Shown one piece after another: positions 18,249 through 27,035 of a DNA stretch of 64,000 nt. Under the pieces are notes generated by a model, which saw only the letters and a program-made list of their open reading frames with translations, ran no database searches and was not told the DNA's origin. The first letter of the stretch is position 1. Each line of letters opens with the position of its first letter. A program made the translations under genes and the position numbers. The DNA lies in the NCBI GenBank assembly GCA_000023185.1, contig CP001624.1, positions 186,001 to 250,000 on the forward strand, written 5' to 3'. The stretch is from Rhizobium leguminosarum bv. trifolii WSM1325. Its GTDB lineage: Bacteria; Pseudomonadota; Alphaproteobacteria; Rhizobiales; Rhizobiaceae.

Positions 18249-18967
18249 TTGGACATTTCCTTGATGTCTTCCTCGACGATATCGAGAATTTTCAATGTTT
18301 CGGCGCGCGCCGCCTCGGGATCCCCGGCAGCGATCGCATCGAAAAGGGTGCGGTGAAAGGGAAAGGACCGGCGTGCGAAATCCTGGCGGTCGAACGGATG
18401 CTCCCAGAAGCGCTCGAAGGTCTCGCGCATCTGCTCGAGAAGCTGGCGAAACAGCGGATTGTGGGTGGCGTCGTAGACAGCGAGATGGAAGGCCAGATCC
18501 TCCGGCCCGGAGGTACCCTTCTCCAAGTGCACCCGCTCCATCGCGTCCAGCTTTTCCTCGATGACGACGAGGTCTGTGTTCGTGCGCCGCCGGGCCGCGA
18601 CCATGCCTGCCTCGCATTCGATGCCGCGTCGAACCTCCAGCGTCTGCAGCAGCACGTCGCGCAGATGAACCGTGTCGAAAGAGAGCGGCATGTGGATCGT
18701 CGCCCTGGAAACCGGTTTCAGCAAATAGGTGCCGCTGCCCTTACGCGTCTCGATGACGCCGAGCGCCTGGAAGTGGCGGATCGCCTCGCGAATGGTCGAG
18801 CGGCCGACGGCAAGGGCTGCCATCAACTCGCGCTCGGCCGGAAGCCTATCGCCCGCCTTCAACCTGGCTTCCTCGACATAATCCGCCAGCGCATCGGTCA
18901 CCTGACGCGCGCGGTCCATGACTGGAAGCGGCCGGATCACCGGCCTGTCGCTGCTATTTGCCTTCAT
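18245..18967 (-). CDS. GntR-family regulator, FadR/FCD subfamily
   Basis: The 240-residue protein has an N-terminal winged helix (RLPAERELMAALAVGRSTIREAIRHFQALGVIETRKGSGTYL, residues about 40-82) and an all-helical FCD ligand domain with metal-binding pattern residues (DLAFHLAVYDATHN and later FPFHRTLFDAI). It is the first gene of the operon and overlaps the PLP gene by ATGA, so it probably autoregulates the transporter unit in response to the substrate or a product. Confidence 0.92.
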   Translation of the reverse strand: MKANSSDRPVIRPLPVMDRARQVTDALADYVEEARLKAGDRLPAERELMAALAVGRSTIREAIRHFQALGVIETRKGSGTYLLKPVSRATIHMPLSFDTVHLRDVLLQTLEVRRGIECEAGMVAARRRTNTDLVVIEEKLDAMERVHLEKGTSGPEDLAFHLAVYDATHNPLFRQLLEQMRETFERFWEHPFDRQDFARRSFPFHRTLFDAIAAGDPEAARAETLKILDIVEEDIKEMSK

Positions 18968-19006
18968 GGTTCCCCATTTTCTTATCAGGCAGCCGACGTC
19001 TAGAAT

Positions 19007-19017
19007 TGGTCTGACAT
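19007..19017. promoter_or_regulatory. Candidate FadR-type operator upstream of the GntR gene
   Basis: TGGTCTGACAT matches five of six fixed positions of the FadR-subfamily consensus TnGTnnnACnA, and its reverse complement does so equally well. It lies 40 bases upstream of the regulator start. This is a single short match and is given as a candidate only. Confidence 0.35.
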
Positions 19018-19137
19018 CTTAGCATTTCTCAAAGATGGAAAGACGTCAAGGGGTGTTTGTTGGTCGGCCGGCCGCTCCACAATTCCCTTTGCACCTCCGA
19101 AATGGTTTCAGCGCGGCGCTTACCGCGGGCACGCAGT

Positions 19138-19162
19138 GGAACCGCCTCTCTCTTCAGGTGTT
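19138..19162 (+). promoter_or_regulatory. Sigma-EcfG-type promoter
   Basis: GGAAC (19138-19142), a 16-base spacer and TGTT (19159-19162) match the alphaproteobacterial general-stress sigma consensus GGAAC-N16/17-cGTT except for the first base of the -10. It lies 26 bases before the ATG of the small gene at 19189. Confidence 0.6.
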
Positions 19163-19188
19163 CCTGTCGATCAGCAGGGAGCTTTCAA

Positions 19189-19467
19189 ATGACCTACGTC
19201 TCATCGCCAAGCTACGACCGTAACGACGCCAGCCGCGCTTCGAACCTTCGTCAGTGTCTCGAGACCGCCAGACGCCGCCTCGATGAGATATCGCACAACT
19301 CGGAAACCGAGAAAATTGAAACGCTCGTGGCTTCCGCCGTCGAGGCGGGTTGGGAAGAGGATGAAGTGCGCGAGGCCCTGAGCGCCGGCGACGAGCAAGG
19401 AAACAAGATGCCGGAGCACAAACCACCCGTCCCAACGATCGGCGTGGTCCCTTCGTCATCTTTTTGA
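19189..19467 (+). CDS. Small hypothetical protein, possible stress-regulon member
   Basis: The 92-residue protein begins MTYVSSPSYDRND. AGGGAG lies 8 bases upstream of the ATG, which is why this start is preferred over a longer frame from 19057. It has a helical acidic middle (ETEKIETLVASAVEAGWEEDEVREAL) and a Pro-rich tail, with no signal peptide or membrane segment. The family is not recognised. The EcfG-type promoter close upstream suggests expression under general stress. Confidence 0.6.
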   Translation: MTYVSSPSYDRNDASRASNLRQCLETARRRLDEISHNSETEKIETLVASAVEAGWEEDEVREALSAGDEQGNKMPEHKPPVPTIGVVPSSSF

Positions 19468-19843
19468 CAAGTGGCGGATGCTAGCGCGGTCCTGGCAAGC
19501 GGCGGGATCTCGGCTTATCTCGCCGTGTGATCACCTGTGCGGATAATGTTGCCCAATCGCCACCACCCAGGCGCCGATGGTGTTCCGTCAGCCATGCTCA
19601 AGACGCTCGACGTCCGGCGGGACCAAACCGCGTGGAAGCGGCCCGCCCGGCGTCAGATCTCCTGTTCATTGGTGGCCGGTCGGCAAGAAAGACTCGTCCA
19701 ACCCTCCGGCATGATCCTCTCTCCGGCAAACAGTCTGACCGTGGCGTGAAAAAGCGTCGGCGCCGACCTAGTTAGTCACCGACGGCCGGGGATGGCGGCC
19801 GTCGGACTTTTGAACTTACAATCAACGACAAGAGGATAAGTTG
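19468..19843. other. Intergenic region with a stem-loop
   Basis: No convincing gene is present in these 376 bases; the short frames here are Arg/Pro-rich and lack ribosome sites. A 9-bp inverted repeat CCGACGGCC (19779-19787) / GGCCGTCGG (19797-19805), followed by ACTTTTG, is terminator-like and lies about 40 bases before the esterase start, inside its probable 5' leader. Confidence 0.5.
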
Positions 19844-21469
19844 ATGAAAAGGACGTTTCTATATTATTGCACTTTGATATCCGCGCTATCGGCGATGACG
19901 GCTTCTATTGTCGGCGCGCCCGCTCTCGCCGAAGAGTTTGTTGCTTCGCAGAGCAAGACGGTCGTCGAAACCAACAAGGGCAGTCTCGTCGGCGCACTCG
20001 ACGATGGCATCTTTAGCTATCTTGGCGTCCCCTATGCACATGCCGACCGCTTCATGCCGGCGGAAGAGGTCGCGCCCTGGAAAGGCATCCGCCCCGCGGT
20101 CACCTATGGCGAGAACTGCTTTATCCCCCGCATGAAGGAAGTGGCCGGCGACGAACTCTTCAATCCGCACCGCTATCTGCCGATGAGCGAAGCCTGCCAG
20201 TTCCTGAACATCTGGACGCCGGCGATCAACGACGGAAAGAAACGGCCGGTCATGGTCTGGATCCATGGGGGCGGCTTCACCAATGGTTCAGGCATCGAAC
20301 TGACCTCGTATGACGGCCACAATCTGAGCAAGGACGGTGATGTCGTCGTCGTCACCCTCAACCACCGGCTCAACGTGCTCGGCTTCCTCGATCTTTCCGC
20401 TTACGGAGAGAAATACAAACGGACGGGCAATGCCAGCGTCACCGATCTCGTCGCCGCGCTGAAATGGGTCCACGACAATGCCGCGGCCTTCGGCGGCGAT
20501 CCCGGCAACGTGACGATTTTCGGCCAGTCCGGCGGCGGCTACAAGGTGCGCGCCTTGATGGGGACGCCTTCGGCGAAGGGCCTCTTCCAGAAGGCCATCG
20601 TTCAGAGCGGCTCCCGGAGCGATTCCGTCGTCGATCAGGCATCCTCGCGGAAGGTGGCCGAACTGACGCTTGCCAACCTCGGTCTCAAGGCTGAGGAAAT
20701 CGACAAGCTTGCCGACGTCGACTACTACGATCTCCTTGCCGCGGCCGACAAGGCCATCAAGGACGCGACCGCCCAAGGCGCAAAAGACGCCCGCTACGCA
20801 CCTGTTCAGGACGGGGACTACATTCCGGTGAACCCCGTCGGGACAGAGTGGGTTGACCAGGCCAAGGACATTCCGCTGATGGTCGGAAACACCCTCAACG
20901 AGTTCGAGACGGTGATCAATCACAAGGCGGGCGAGCTTCTTGCCGACAACAAGAACAACTGGGACGAAGACAAGTCCGAGGCCAAGCTGAAGGAGCGCTT
21001 CGCCGACAAATCCGACGCGGTCGGCAAGGCATTCATGGCGGCCTACCCCGAGAAAAAGATCGCCGACGCCTATTTCCTGGATCTGCGCTTCCGGCCGGGA
21101 GCCATCCGTGATCTCGACCTGAAGGCGAAGCAGAACGGGGCTCCGGTCTACTCCTACATGTTCGCCTACGAGTCACCGGTCCTGGATGGGATTGCCATGG
21201 CCTGGCATTGCTCGGAACTGCCCTACGTGTTTGCGAACGCCGCTCTGGTCAAGACGTCGACCGGTGGTGGGAGCGACGCCCTGGCGCTTTCCAGGAAGGT
21301 GAGCCAGGCCTGGGTCAACTTCGCGCGCAACGGCAAGCCGAGCGCCGAGGGCTTGCCCGACTGGCCGGCCTACACAACCGACAAGCCGGCGACCATGGTT
21401 CTCGACAAGCAGTCCCGTGTGTCAGTCGATCTCGATCGCAAGCTGCTGCAGGCGGCGGGCGCTCTCTAA
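19844..21469 (+). CDS. Secreted type-B carboxylesterase
   Basis: The 541-residue alpha/beta hydrolase of the carboxylesterase-lipase type-B family has a signal peptide ending in APALA. It shows the family marks LGVPYAHADRF, a C...C pair around GENCFIPR and EACQFLNIWTP, and oxyanion hole WIHGGGFTNGS. The nucleophile is Ser229 in FGQSGGG, with probable acid Glu353 (GNTLNEFET) and His455 (MAWHCSELPYVF). Most relatives have GESAGG at the nucleophile elbow. ATG at 19844 is preferred to the in-frame TTG at 19841 because AGAGGA lies 7 bases upstream. The substrate is unknown; aryl or alkyl esters are typical. Confidence 0.9.
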   Translation: MKRTFLYYCTLISALSAMTASIVGAPALAEEFVASQSKTVVETNKGSLVGALDDGIFSYLGVPYAHADRFMPAEEVAPWKGIRPAVTYGENCFIPRMKEVAGDELFNPHRYLPMSEACQFLNIWTPAINDGKKRPVMVWIHGGGFTNGSGIELTSYDGHNLSKDGDVVVVTLNHRLNVLGFLDLSAYGEKYKRTGNASVTDLVAALKWVHDNAAAFGGDPGNVTIFGQSGGGYKVRALMGTPSAKGLFQKAIVQSGSRSDSVVDQASSRKVAELTLANLGLKAEEIDKLADVDYYDLLAAADKAIKDATAQGAKDARYAPVQDGDYIPVNPVGTEWVDQAKDIPLMVGNTLNEFETVINHKAGELLADNKNNWDEDKSEAKLKERFADKSDAVGKAFMAAYPEKKIADAYFLDLRFRPGAIRDLDLKAKQNGAPVYSYMFAYESPVLDGIAMAWHCSELPYVFANAALVKTSTGGGSDALALSRKVSQAWVNFARNGKPSAEGLPDWPAYTTDKPATMVLDKQSRVSVDLDRKLLQAAGAL

Positions 21470-21546
21470 CGAGATTTGCAGGATGGGACATACGGCGCCT
21501 GACGACATCGACCAACCGGCACCGGCGGCGCATTTGCTGGTCCCGA

Positions 21547-22377
21547 TCAGGCATCGACATCGGCTGAAATCGTCACCTCCTTGAAGGCGTCGAGTTCAGC
21601 CAACCGCTCGACCAGCGCCTTGCGGATCGAGGCATAGCTGCCGGCGCCAAGCGCCAGCCGCTTCGGAGCCAAGTGTTGTTCGGCAGCCTCGATCATCGCC
21701 TGCGCCATCTTGACGGGGTCACCCTTGGCCTCGAACCTGCCGTCGGCGATAGCGCGGCGGATGTCGCCGGCCGGCGTCGCGTCATAGGCTTTCATCGGCC
21801 GCGGCGCGACCAGCCCGCGGCCAAAATCGGTCCGCGCCGGACCTGGCTCGGCGATGATGAATTCGATGCCGAAGGGGGCGACCTCCTGCGAAACGGCTTC
21901 GATGAAGCCTTCGATGCCCCATTTGGTCGCGTGATAGAGGCTGAAATTCGGATAGGCGATCTGCCCGCCTTCCGAAGACACCTGCAGGATGCGGCCGCCG
22001 CCCTGCGCCCGCATATGCGGCAATGCTGCCCGGATCACCTGGATCGAGCCGACCAGGTTGGTATCGATCTGATGGCGGATCTGTTCGTCGCTGACCTCTT
22101 CGGCAGCACCGAACAGACCGTAGCCGGCATTGCTGACGACGACGTCGATCCGGCCCATCGCTCCAAAAGCGGCGTCGACGACCGAGCGCACCGCCCCATC
22201 ATTGCTGACGTCAAGCGTCGCGATCCAGAGGTTGTCGCCGTAATGCGACTTCAAATCATCGAGCGCTGCCGGCTTGCGCACTGTCGCCGCGACGCGATCG
22301 CCGCGCGCCAGCAATTTTTCGGTCATGATGCGCCCGAAACCGGAGGAGGCGCCAGTAATCATCCATGTCTTTCCCAT
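21547..22377 (-). CDS. Short-chain dehydrogenase/reductase
   Basis: The 276-residue classical SDR has the nucleotide motif TGASSGFG (residues about 8-15), NAG (SNAGYGLFG), catalytic Ser in ILQVSSEGG and YHATKWG with the Tyr-x3-Lys pair, then EPGPARTDFG. An Arg after the first strand (VRKP) suggests NADP(H). The substrate is unknown. It is transcribed divergently from the LysR gene at 22488, its likely regulator, with 110 bases between them. Confidence 0.92.
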   Translation of the reverse strand: MGKTWMITGASSGFGRIMTEKLLARGDRVAATVRKPAALDDLKSHYGDNLWIATLDVSNDGAVRSVVDAAFGAMGRIDVVVSNAGYGLFGAAEEVSDEQIRHQIDTNLVGSIQVIRAALPHMRAQGGGRILQVSSEGGQIAYPNFSLYHATKWGIEGFIEAVSQEVAPFGIEFIIAEPGPARTDFGRGLVAPRPMKAYDATPAGDIRRAIADGRFEAKGDPVKMAQAMIEAAEQHLAPKRLALGAGSYASIRKALVERLAELDAFKEVTISADVDA

Positions 22378-22487
22378 TGTCTTTACCTTTCATCCCGCGG
22401 CATTGCGGCTGCTCTTGAAGGTAAAGATAGATAAGCCTATTCCTGCTTCTATACGTCGAATGCTGCATGAGTTGGTGAATTCTAGCC

Positions 22488-23393
22488 ATGAATTACAAGC
22501 CGAGCCTTGCCGATCTGAGAGCCTTGTCTGCTATCGTCAACCATCGCAGCTTCCGCAAGGCTGCCGACGAGTTGGGCCTGTCGCCTTCGACGCTCAGCCA
22601 TATGATGCGTTCGCTCGAAGCCAATATGGGCGTTCGGCTTCTCCACCGGACGACCCGCAGCGTGGCGGCGACGGAGGCCGGCGAGCGCCTCGTTACCCGT
22701 CTGACGCCACTGTTCAGGGATTTTGATCTGGCGCTCGAGGAGGTCAACGAATTCCGCGGCCATCCCAGCGGCACGTTGCGGGTCAATACCAGTGAGATCG
22801 CCGCGCGGGTGCTGCTCGATGCCGCCGTCCCGACCTTTCTCACCTGCTATCCCGACATGTCGCTCGATCTCGTCACCGACAATCGGCTCGTCGATGTCGT
22901 TGCCGACGGTTTTGATGCCGGCATAAGGCTTCGCGAGGCGGTGCCGCTCGATATGATCGCGGTGGAATTCGGCGGAGATACCCGCTTTGTTGCCGTCGCT
23001 TCGCCGGCCTATCTGGCAGCGCATCCGGCGCCGCAGACACCGGACGCATTGAAGACCCACGCCTGCATCCGCTTCCGGCTGCCAAGCGGCAAGCTCTTCC
23101 GCTGGGAGTTCGAAAAACACGGCCACGAGATTGCCGTCGACGTTCCGGGCGTGCTGACGCTCGACCATGTCGAGCTGATGGCGCAGGCGGCGGCAAAGGG
23201 GCTCGGCATCGCCTATGTCTCGGATCGCACCGCCCGGCCGTTTCTCGAAAGCGGCGCGCTCGTCACGGTGCTGGACGACTGGTGTCCTGCCATTCCGGGC
23301 CTCTGTCTCTATTATCCCGGCCACCGTCACGTGCCGCAGGGTTTGCGGGCCTTCATCACGGTGCTGACCGAGGTCGAGCGTCACGGCAGATAG
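22488..23393 (+). CDS. LysR-family transcriptional regulator
   Basis: The 301-residue LTTR has an N-terminal winged HTH (residues about 5-63: FRKAADELGLSPSTLSHMMRSLEANMGVRLLHRTTRSV) and a two-lobed ligand-binding domain ending in GLCLYYPGHRHVPQGLRAFI. It resembles the DsdC/CrgA-like clade that typically controls neighbouring SDR or oxidoreductase genes. It is divergent from the SDR and convergent with a second LysR gene 7 bases away. Confidence 0.92.
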   Translation: MNYKPSLADLRALSAIVNHRSFRKAADELGLSPSTLSHMMRSLEANMGVRLLHRTTRSVAATEAGERLVTRLTPLFRDFDLALEEVNEFRGHPSGTLRVNTSEIAARVLLDAAVPTFLTCYPDMSLDLVTDNRLVDVVADGFDAGIRLREAVPLDMIAVEFGGDTRFVAVASPAYLAAHPAPQTPDALKTHACIRFRLPSGKLFRWEFEKHGHEIAVDVPGVLTLDHVELMAQAAAKGLGIAYVSDRTARPFLESGALVTVLDDWCPAIPGLCLYYPGHRHVPQGLRAFITVLTEVERHGR

Positions 23394-23400
23394 GCCGCCT

Positions 23401-24291
23401 TCAGAAGGTTTCGATCCGGGAGTTGATCCAGCGGACAAAGAACGAGGCAGGCGGAGCGAGACGTTCAAAACTGCGCGCGACCAGCCAGTAGGCGCCGTGG
23501 GCAACGGCAAGGTCGGACAGGCGAAGCAACCGGCCCGCCCTGATCTCTTCCTCGGCGAAGATATCGTCCATCAGTGCTATGCCCTGCCCGCGCAGGACCG
23601 CCTGCATGACCAGCCCGCCATCGGCATAGACCGGCCCCCGCGCGATTTCCGGCATGGCGATGCCTGCCATCTCGAACCAGCGGAACCACACGTCGCGGGT
23701 CTCCTCATGCAACAGCGTATGACAGAGCATGTCTTCCGGGCGGTCGATCGCAGGCCCTCCCTTGAGCAGCGCAGGTGCCGCGACCGGCACCATCCTGACA
23801 TCGGCGAGATGCCCGCTCTCCGTCCTCGGCCAGGCGGTCACGCTGGCGCTGTGGCGGATGGCGATCTCGGCCTGTCCGCCTCGGAACTCGACCAGGCGTG
23901 AATCGGCGTCGATCGTCACGTCGATCTCAGGATGCCGTTCGCGAAACTCCGGCAGGCGGGGAACGAGCCAGCACGCCGCGAAGGAAGGTTCCACGCTGAT
24001 CGTCAGCGCTGCCCTCGCCGGTCGGCTGCGGATTTCTTCCAGGGATTCGTCGATCCGGTCGAAGGATGACGTCAGGATCGCCAGCAGCTTGTTGCCCGAG
24101 GCGGTCAGATGGACGCCGCGATGGCGGCGCTCGAAGAGCGCTTCGCCCAGCAACGTCTCCAGCTCGCGGATCTGCCGGCTGACCGCCGCCTGCGAGATGA
24201 ACAGCTCCTGCGCCGCCCGCGTGAAGCTCTCGAGGCGGCCGGCGACCTCGAAACTCCGCAAAGCGGTCAATGGCAGGCGTCCGCGCTTCAT
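23401..24291 (-). CDS. LysR-family regulator, GcvA-like
   Basis: The roughly 296-residue LTTR starts MKRGRLPLTALRSFEVAGRLESFTRAAQEL, the typical GcvA/AmpR-type opening (PLxALRxFEAxxR). The HTH continues through SQAAVSRQIRELETLLGEALF; a periplasmic-binding-like effector domain follows. A GAGG sequence precedes the ATG at 24291; a longer frame to 24357 is less likely. The target is not apparent: the nearest divergent sequence is only a 52-codon frame at 24381. Confidence 0.88.
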   Translation of the reverse strand: MKRGRLPLTALRSFEVAGRLESFTRAAQELFISQAAVSRQIRELETLLGEALFERRHRGVHLTASGNKLLAILTSSFDRIDESLEEIRSRPARAALTISVEPSFAACWLVPRLPEFRERHPEIDVTIDADSRLVEFRGGQAEIAIRHSASVTAWPRTESGHLADVRMVPVAAPALLKGGPAIDRPEDMLCHTLLHEETRDVWFRWFEMAGIAMPEIARGPVYADGGLVMQAVLRGQGIALMDDIFAEEEIRAGRLLRLSDLAVAHGAYWLVARSFERLAPPASFFVRWINSRIETF

Positions 24292-24380
24292 CCATAACCT
24301 CAAGTCATTCGAGGCCGACGATAAGCTCGTTTGAAGGCGCGAGGCAAGGGGCGGCATATGATTGCCAAGGAGAGATATCG

Positions 24381-24539
24381 ATGCGCAAGCGGATATTCGA
24401 GATCATGTTGAACGCCATCCGGCTTGTGACGTTTCAGCCATGGCTGAGTGAAAGCGCCGACCGAAGTGACAACGGCGACAGCACCCGCTGTCGCCATGAC
24501 ATCAACCCGCAACCGGTTCCAGATCGATCAGCGCCTTGA
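24381..24539 (+). CDS. Possible small protein of 52 residues
   Basis: The ATG at 24381 has a strong AAGGAGAG Shine-Dalgarno six bases upstream. The product starts MRKRIFEIMLNAIRLVTFQPW, a basic then hydrophobic/amphipathic helix, and becomes polar afterwards. It runs into the 3' end of the convergent EEP-family gene by 38 bases. It is divergent from the GcvA-like regulator. No family is recognised, and the case rests on the ribosome site and N-terminal composition only. Confidence 0.35.
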   Translation: MRKRIFEIMLNAIRLVTFQPWLSESADRSDNGDSTRCRHDINPQPVPDRSAP

Positions 24540-25329
24540 TCGGCAGGTGGTCGGAGGCGATACGCGCGAGCGGCGTATCATGTGCTTCCACCTCCGAGAT
24601 GATCCCCTTGCGGTTGGCGATGATGCGGTCGAGCGCCAGAAGCGGCAGGCCGGCGGGGAAACTCGGGACGGCGGGCGGCAGCGGTCCGAAGGCGGATTGA
24701 AAGGTGTTGAGCGAAGACCGGTCGCCGAGCCGCCATTCGTTGAGGTCGCCGAGCAGGATGGTCGGCATCTCGTGCCTGTCGTTGATCAGTTCGACCAGCA
24801 TGCGGGCCTGCTGGGCTCTGCTATGGCGCAGCAGCCCGAAATGCGCGGCGATGATGCGCAGCACCCCGCCCTTCTCGAGTTCGATCTCGGCAACCAGCGC
24901 GCCGCGCGGTTCGAGCCCCGGCAGCTTGACCTGATGCACGTCATGCACCAGCCCCTTCTTGAAGAGCACGACATTGCCGTGCCAGCCATGCGCCTTCGCC
25001 ATGCCGGCAATCGGGACCGCGATCAGTCCCGTTTCCCGCTCCAGCCGCCCGAGATCGAGAATGCCGGTGCGCTCGCCAAAGCGCGTATCGGCCTCCTGCA
25101 ACGCGATCACATCGGCGCCGATTTCGTGGATGACGCGGCTGGTGCGCTCCGGATCGAAGCGCCGGTCGGTGCCGATGCACTTGTGCACGTTGTAGGAGGC
25201 GATCAGCGTCCCCGCAGTGGGCGGCCTTGCCTCCGTATAGGCTGCATCGAGCCGCTTTTTCCTGCTCCTGATCGAGGCGAGAATGCTGGCGGGAAGGCTG
25301 TCTTTTCTGGCGTGCATCGGCAGGCGCAC
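24502..25329 (-). CDS. Endonuclease/exonuclease/phosphatase (EEP) superfamily protein, YbhP-like
   Basis: The 275-residue protein has the EEP motifs: IASYNVHKCIG (Asn), VIALQEAD (metal Glu), AAHFGLL, LLGDLNEW (Asp-x-Asn) and ASDHLPI (catalytic Asp-His). The likely start is GTG at 25329 with GGAAC-type spacing; an ATG lies 12 bases further in. The gene follows a phospholipase-D-type cardiolipin synthase by 81 bases on the same strand. In E. coli the EEP protein YbhP is encoded next to ClsB, so a phospholipid-related phosphodiesterase role is more likely than DNA repair, though unproven. Confidence 0.85.
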   Translation of the reverse strand: MRLPMHARKDSLPASILASIRSRKKRLDAAYTEARPPTAGTLIASYNVHKCIGTDRRFDPERTSRVIHEIGADVIALQEADTRFGERTGILDLGRLERETGLIAVPIAGMAKAHGWHGNVVLFKKGLVHDVHQVKLPGLEPRGALVAEIELEKGGVLRIIAAHFGLLRHSRAQQARMLVELINDRHEMPTILLGDLNEWRLGDRSSLNTFQSAFGPLPPAVPSFPAGLPLLALDRIIANRKGIISEVEAHDTPLARIASDHLPIKALIDLEPVAG

Positions 25330-25410
25330 TTGTTCCGTTGATCGAAAAGGCTTGTCTCAACAGTATAGGCGGGCAAGCCGGACTTGCCACGTCCGATCAC
25401 AAAAAATCCT

Positions 25411-26874
25411 TCAGAGATAGGGCGACCCTAGCCATAGCACCTTCTCAAGCAGCCGCACCGGGAAGGGTCGCGCCTGCAGCCCCTCAAGCGTCACGGGCGT
25501 CGCGGTTTTCAAGGTTTCCTCGATGTGCTCGTCGATCTCGGCGGCGAAGCCCTCGTTCAGCACTTCGAGATCGACCTCGAAATTCAGCCGCAGCGACCGC
25601 GGATCGAGATTGGAAGAGCCGACATAGGCCCAGGTACCGTCGATCGTCAGCAGTTTCGAATGGCTGAAGCTGCCGGTGGAGCGCCAGATGCGGCAGTAAT
25701 TCTTGAGGATCTGATCGAACTGCGCCGTCATCGCCCGGTCGACCAGCACGAGGTTGTTGAGCGCGGGCACGACGATATCGACTTCGACGCCGCGCCGCGC
25801 CGCCGTCACCAGGGCGCTGATGAGTTCGCGGTCCGGCAGGAAATAGGGCGACATGATGCGGATCGACTGGCGCGCCACGGAAAAGGCGCCCATCAGCATC
25901 TTGTGGTTGGTCTCGACGCTGCGATCCGGGCCGGAGGCGACGACGCGCATCAGGATGGGATCGCCGGGACTGCGCTCCGGCGGTTCGATGCGCCAGGGCT
26001 CGTCGTTCAACAACTCCTGCGTCGAGAAGCGCCAGTCTTCGGCGGCTAGGTCGAAAAGGTCGGCCACGACAGCGCCGGTGACGCTGAAGTGCGTGTCGTG
26101 GGCAAAGCTCTCGCCTGTTGCCTCCTCGCTGAAGCCCGCCCTGATGTTCATCCCGCCCGTCAGCGCGATTTTCCCGTCGACGATCAGGATCTTGCGGTGG
26201 GTGCGCAGATTGGCATAGGGCAGCCGTAAACCCATGATGACATTGCCGTTGAAGACGGCAACGGTGACGCCGCCTTCCCTCAGATGGCCGAGAATGCTCG
26301 GCACCGAATAACGCGCGCCGACCGCGTCGATCAGCACCCGGACTTCCACACCACGGCTGGCCGCCGCAATCAGCGCATCGGCGATGCGAAGGCCGACCGC
26401 ATCGCGGTCGAAAATATAGGTTTCGAGCAGGATGCTGCGCGCCGCCTCGTCGATGGCGGTCTTCATCGCCGCATAGGCCTCGTCGCCGGTTTCCAGCACA
26501 TCGATCGTATTGCCTGAAGTCAGCGGATTGCGCGTCACCCGGTCGCCGAGCGTCTGCAGCGCCGCGAAGCGGCGGCCGAACTGGCTGATCACCGTCTCGG
26601 CCTCGGCATCGAAGGTCTCGAGTTCGTCGAATTCGGCCGCAAGCAGCAGCGCGTCGCGCCGCACGCTCAACGATTTGCGGCGGATGCGGTTGATGCCGGC
26701 AATCGCATAGAGCACCGCGCCGATGATCGGAGACAGAATGATGACGCCGACCCAGCCAATCGCGGCGCGCACCTCCTCCTTGGTCATCGCGGCATGGATC
26801 GCCGCGGCAGCCCCCATGGCGATCGAAACGACAAAGAGGATATGCGGCCAGTAGGTCGACAGGAGATAGAACAT
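25411..26874 (-). CDS. cls: Cardiolipin synthase-like phospholipase D family protein
   Basis: The 487-residue protein has two N-terminal membrane helices (SIAMGAAAAIHAAM region and IGWVGVIILSPIIGAVLYAIAG) and two PLD half-sites: HRKILIVDGKIALTGGMN with His226, and HSKLLTIDGTWAYVGSSNLD with His405. These HKD-type motifs transfer a phosphatidyl group to phosphatidylglycerol or glycerol to make cardiolipin. The ATG at 26874 is chosen; an in-frame TTG lies at 26910. It is divergent from the UdgX gene and upstream of the YbhP-like gene. Confidence 0.9.
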   Translation of the reverse strand: MFYLLSTYWPHILFVVSIAMGAAAAIHAAMTKEEVRAAIGWVGVIILSPIIGAVLYAIAGINRIRRKSLSVRRDALLLAAEFDELETFDAEAETVISQFGRRFAALQTLGDRVTRNPLTSGNTIDVLETGDEAYAAMKTAIDEAARSILLETYIFDRDAVGLRIADALIAAASRGVEVRVLIDAVGARYSVPSILGHLREGGVTVAVFNGNVIMGLRLPYANLRTHRKILIVDGKIALTGGMNIRAGFSEEATGESFAHDTHFSVTGAVVADLFDLAAEDWRFSTQELLNDEPWRIEPPERSPGDPILMRVVASGPDRSVETNHKMLMGAFSVARQSIRIMSPYFLPDRELISALVTAARRGVEVDIVVPALNNLVLVDRAMTAQFDQILKNYCRIWRSTGSFSHSKLLTIDGTWAYVGSSNLDPRSLRLNFEVDLEVLNEGFAAEIDEHIEETLKTATPVTLEGLQARPFPVRLLEKVLWLGSPYL

Positions 26875-27035
26875 CGCTGGCGAATATAGCCGCGAAACGC
26901 CGGCGATCAATCACAACGCTGTTCTCTCATGACGCGAAATTTTTTGCCGTGACCATTTTACCGCCGCCGCCCGCTTCACCGCGGGAACAATGCCGGCACA
27001 GATCGATTGATCCCGAGGAGATGAGGGTCGCCATC

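Noticed and set aside
18249..18617. N-terminal extension of the PLP-enzyme frame
   Set aside because: It overlaps the GntR gene in another frame of the same strand and does not resemble the enzyme family; ATGA coupling defines the start at 18248.
19527..19775. 82-codon frame before the esterase
   Set aside because: Arg/Pro-rich composition, no Shine-Dalgarno, contains a stem-loop region; not supported.
26979..27003. GGAAC-N16-GATT before udgX as an EcfG promoter
   Set aside because: The -10 half matches only the final TT of the consensus, so it was not counted.
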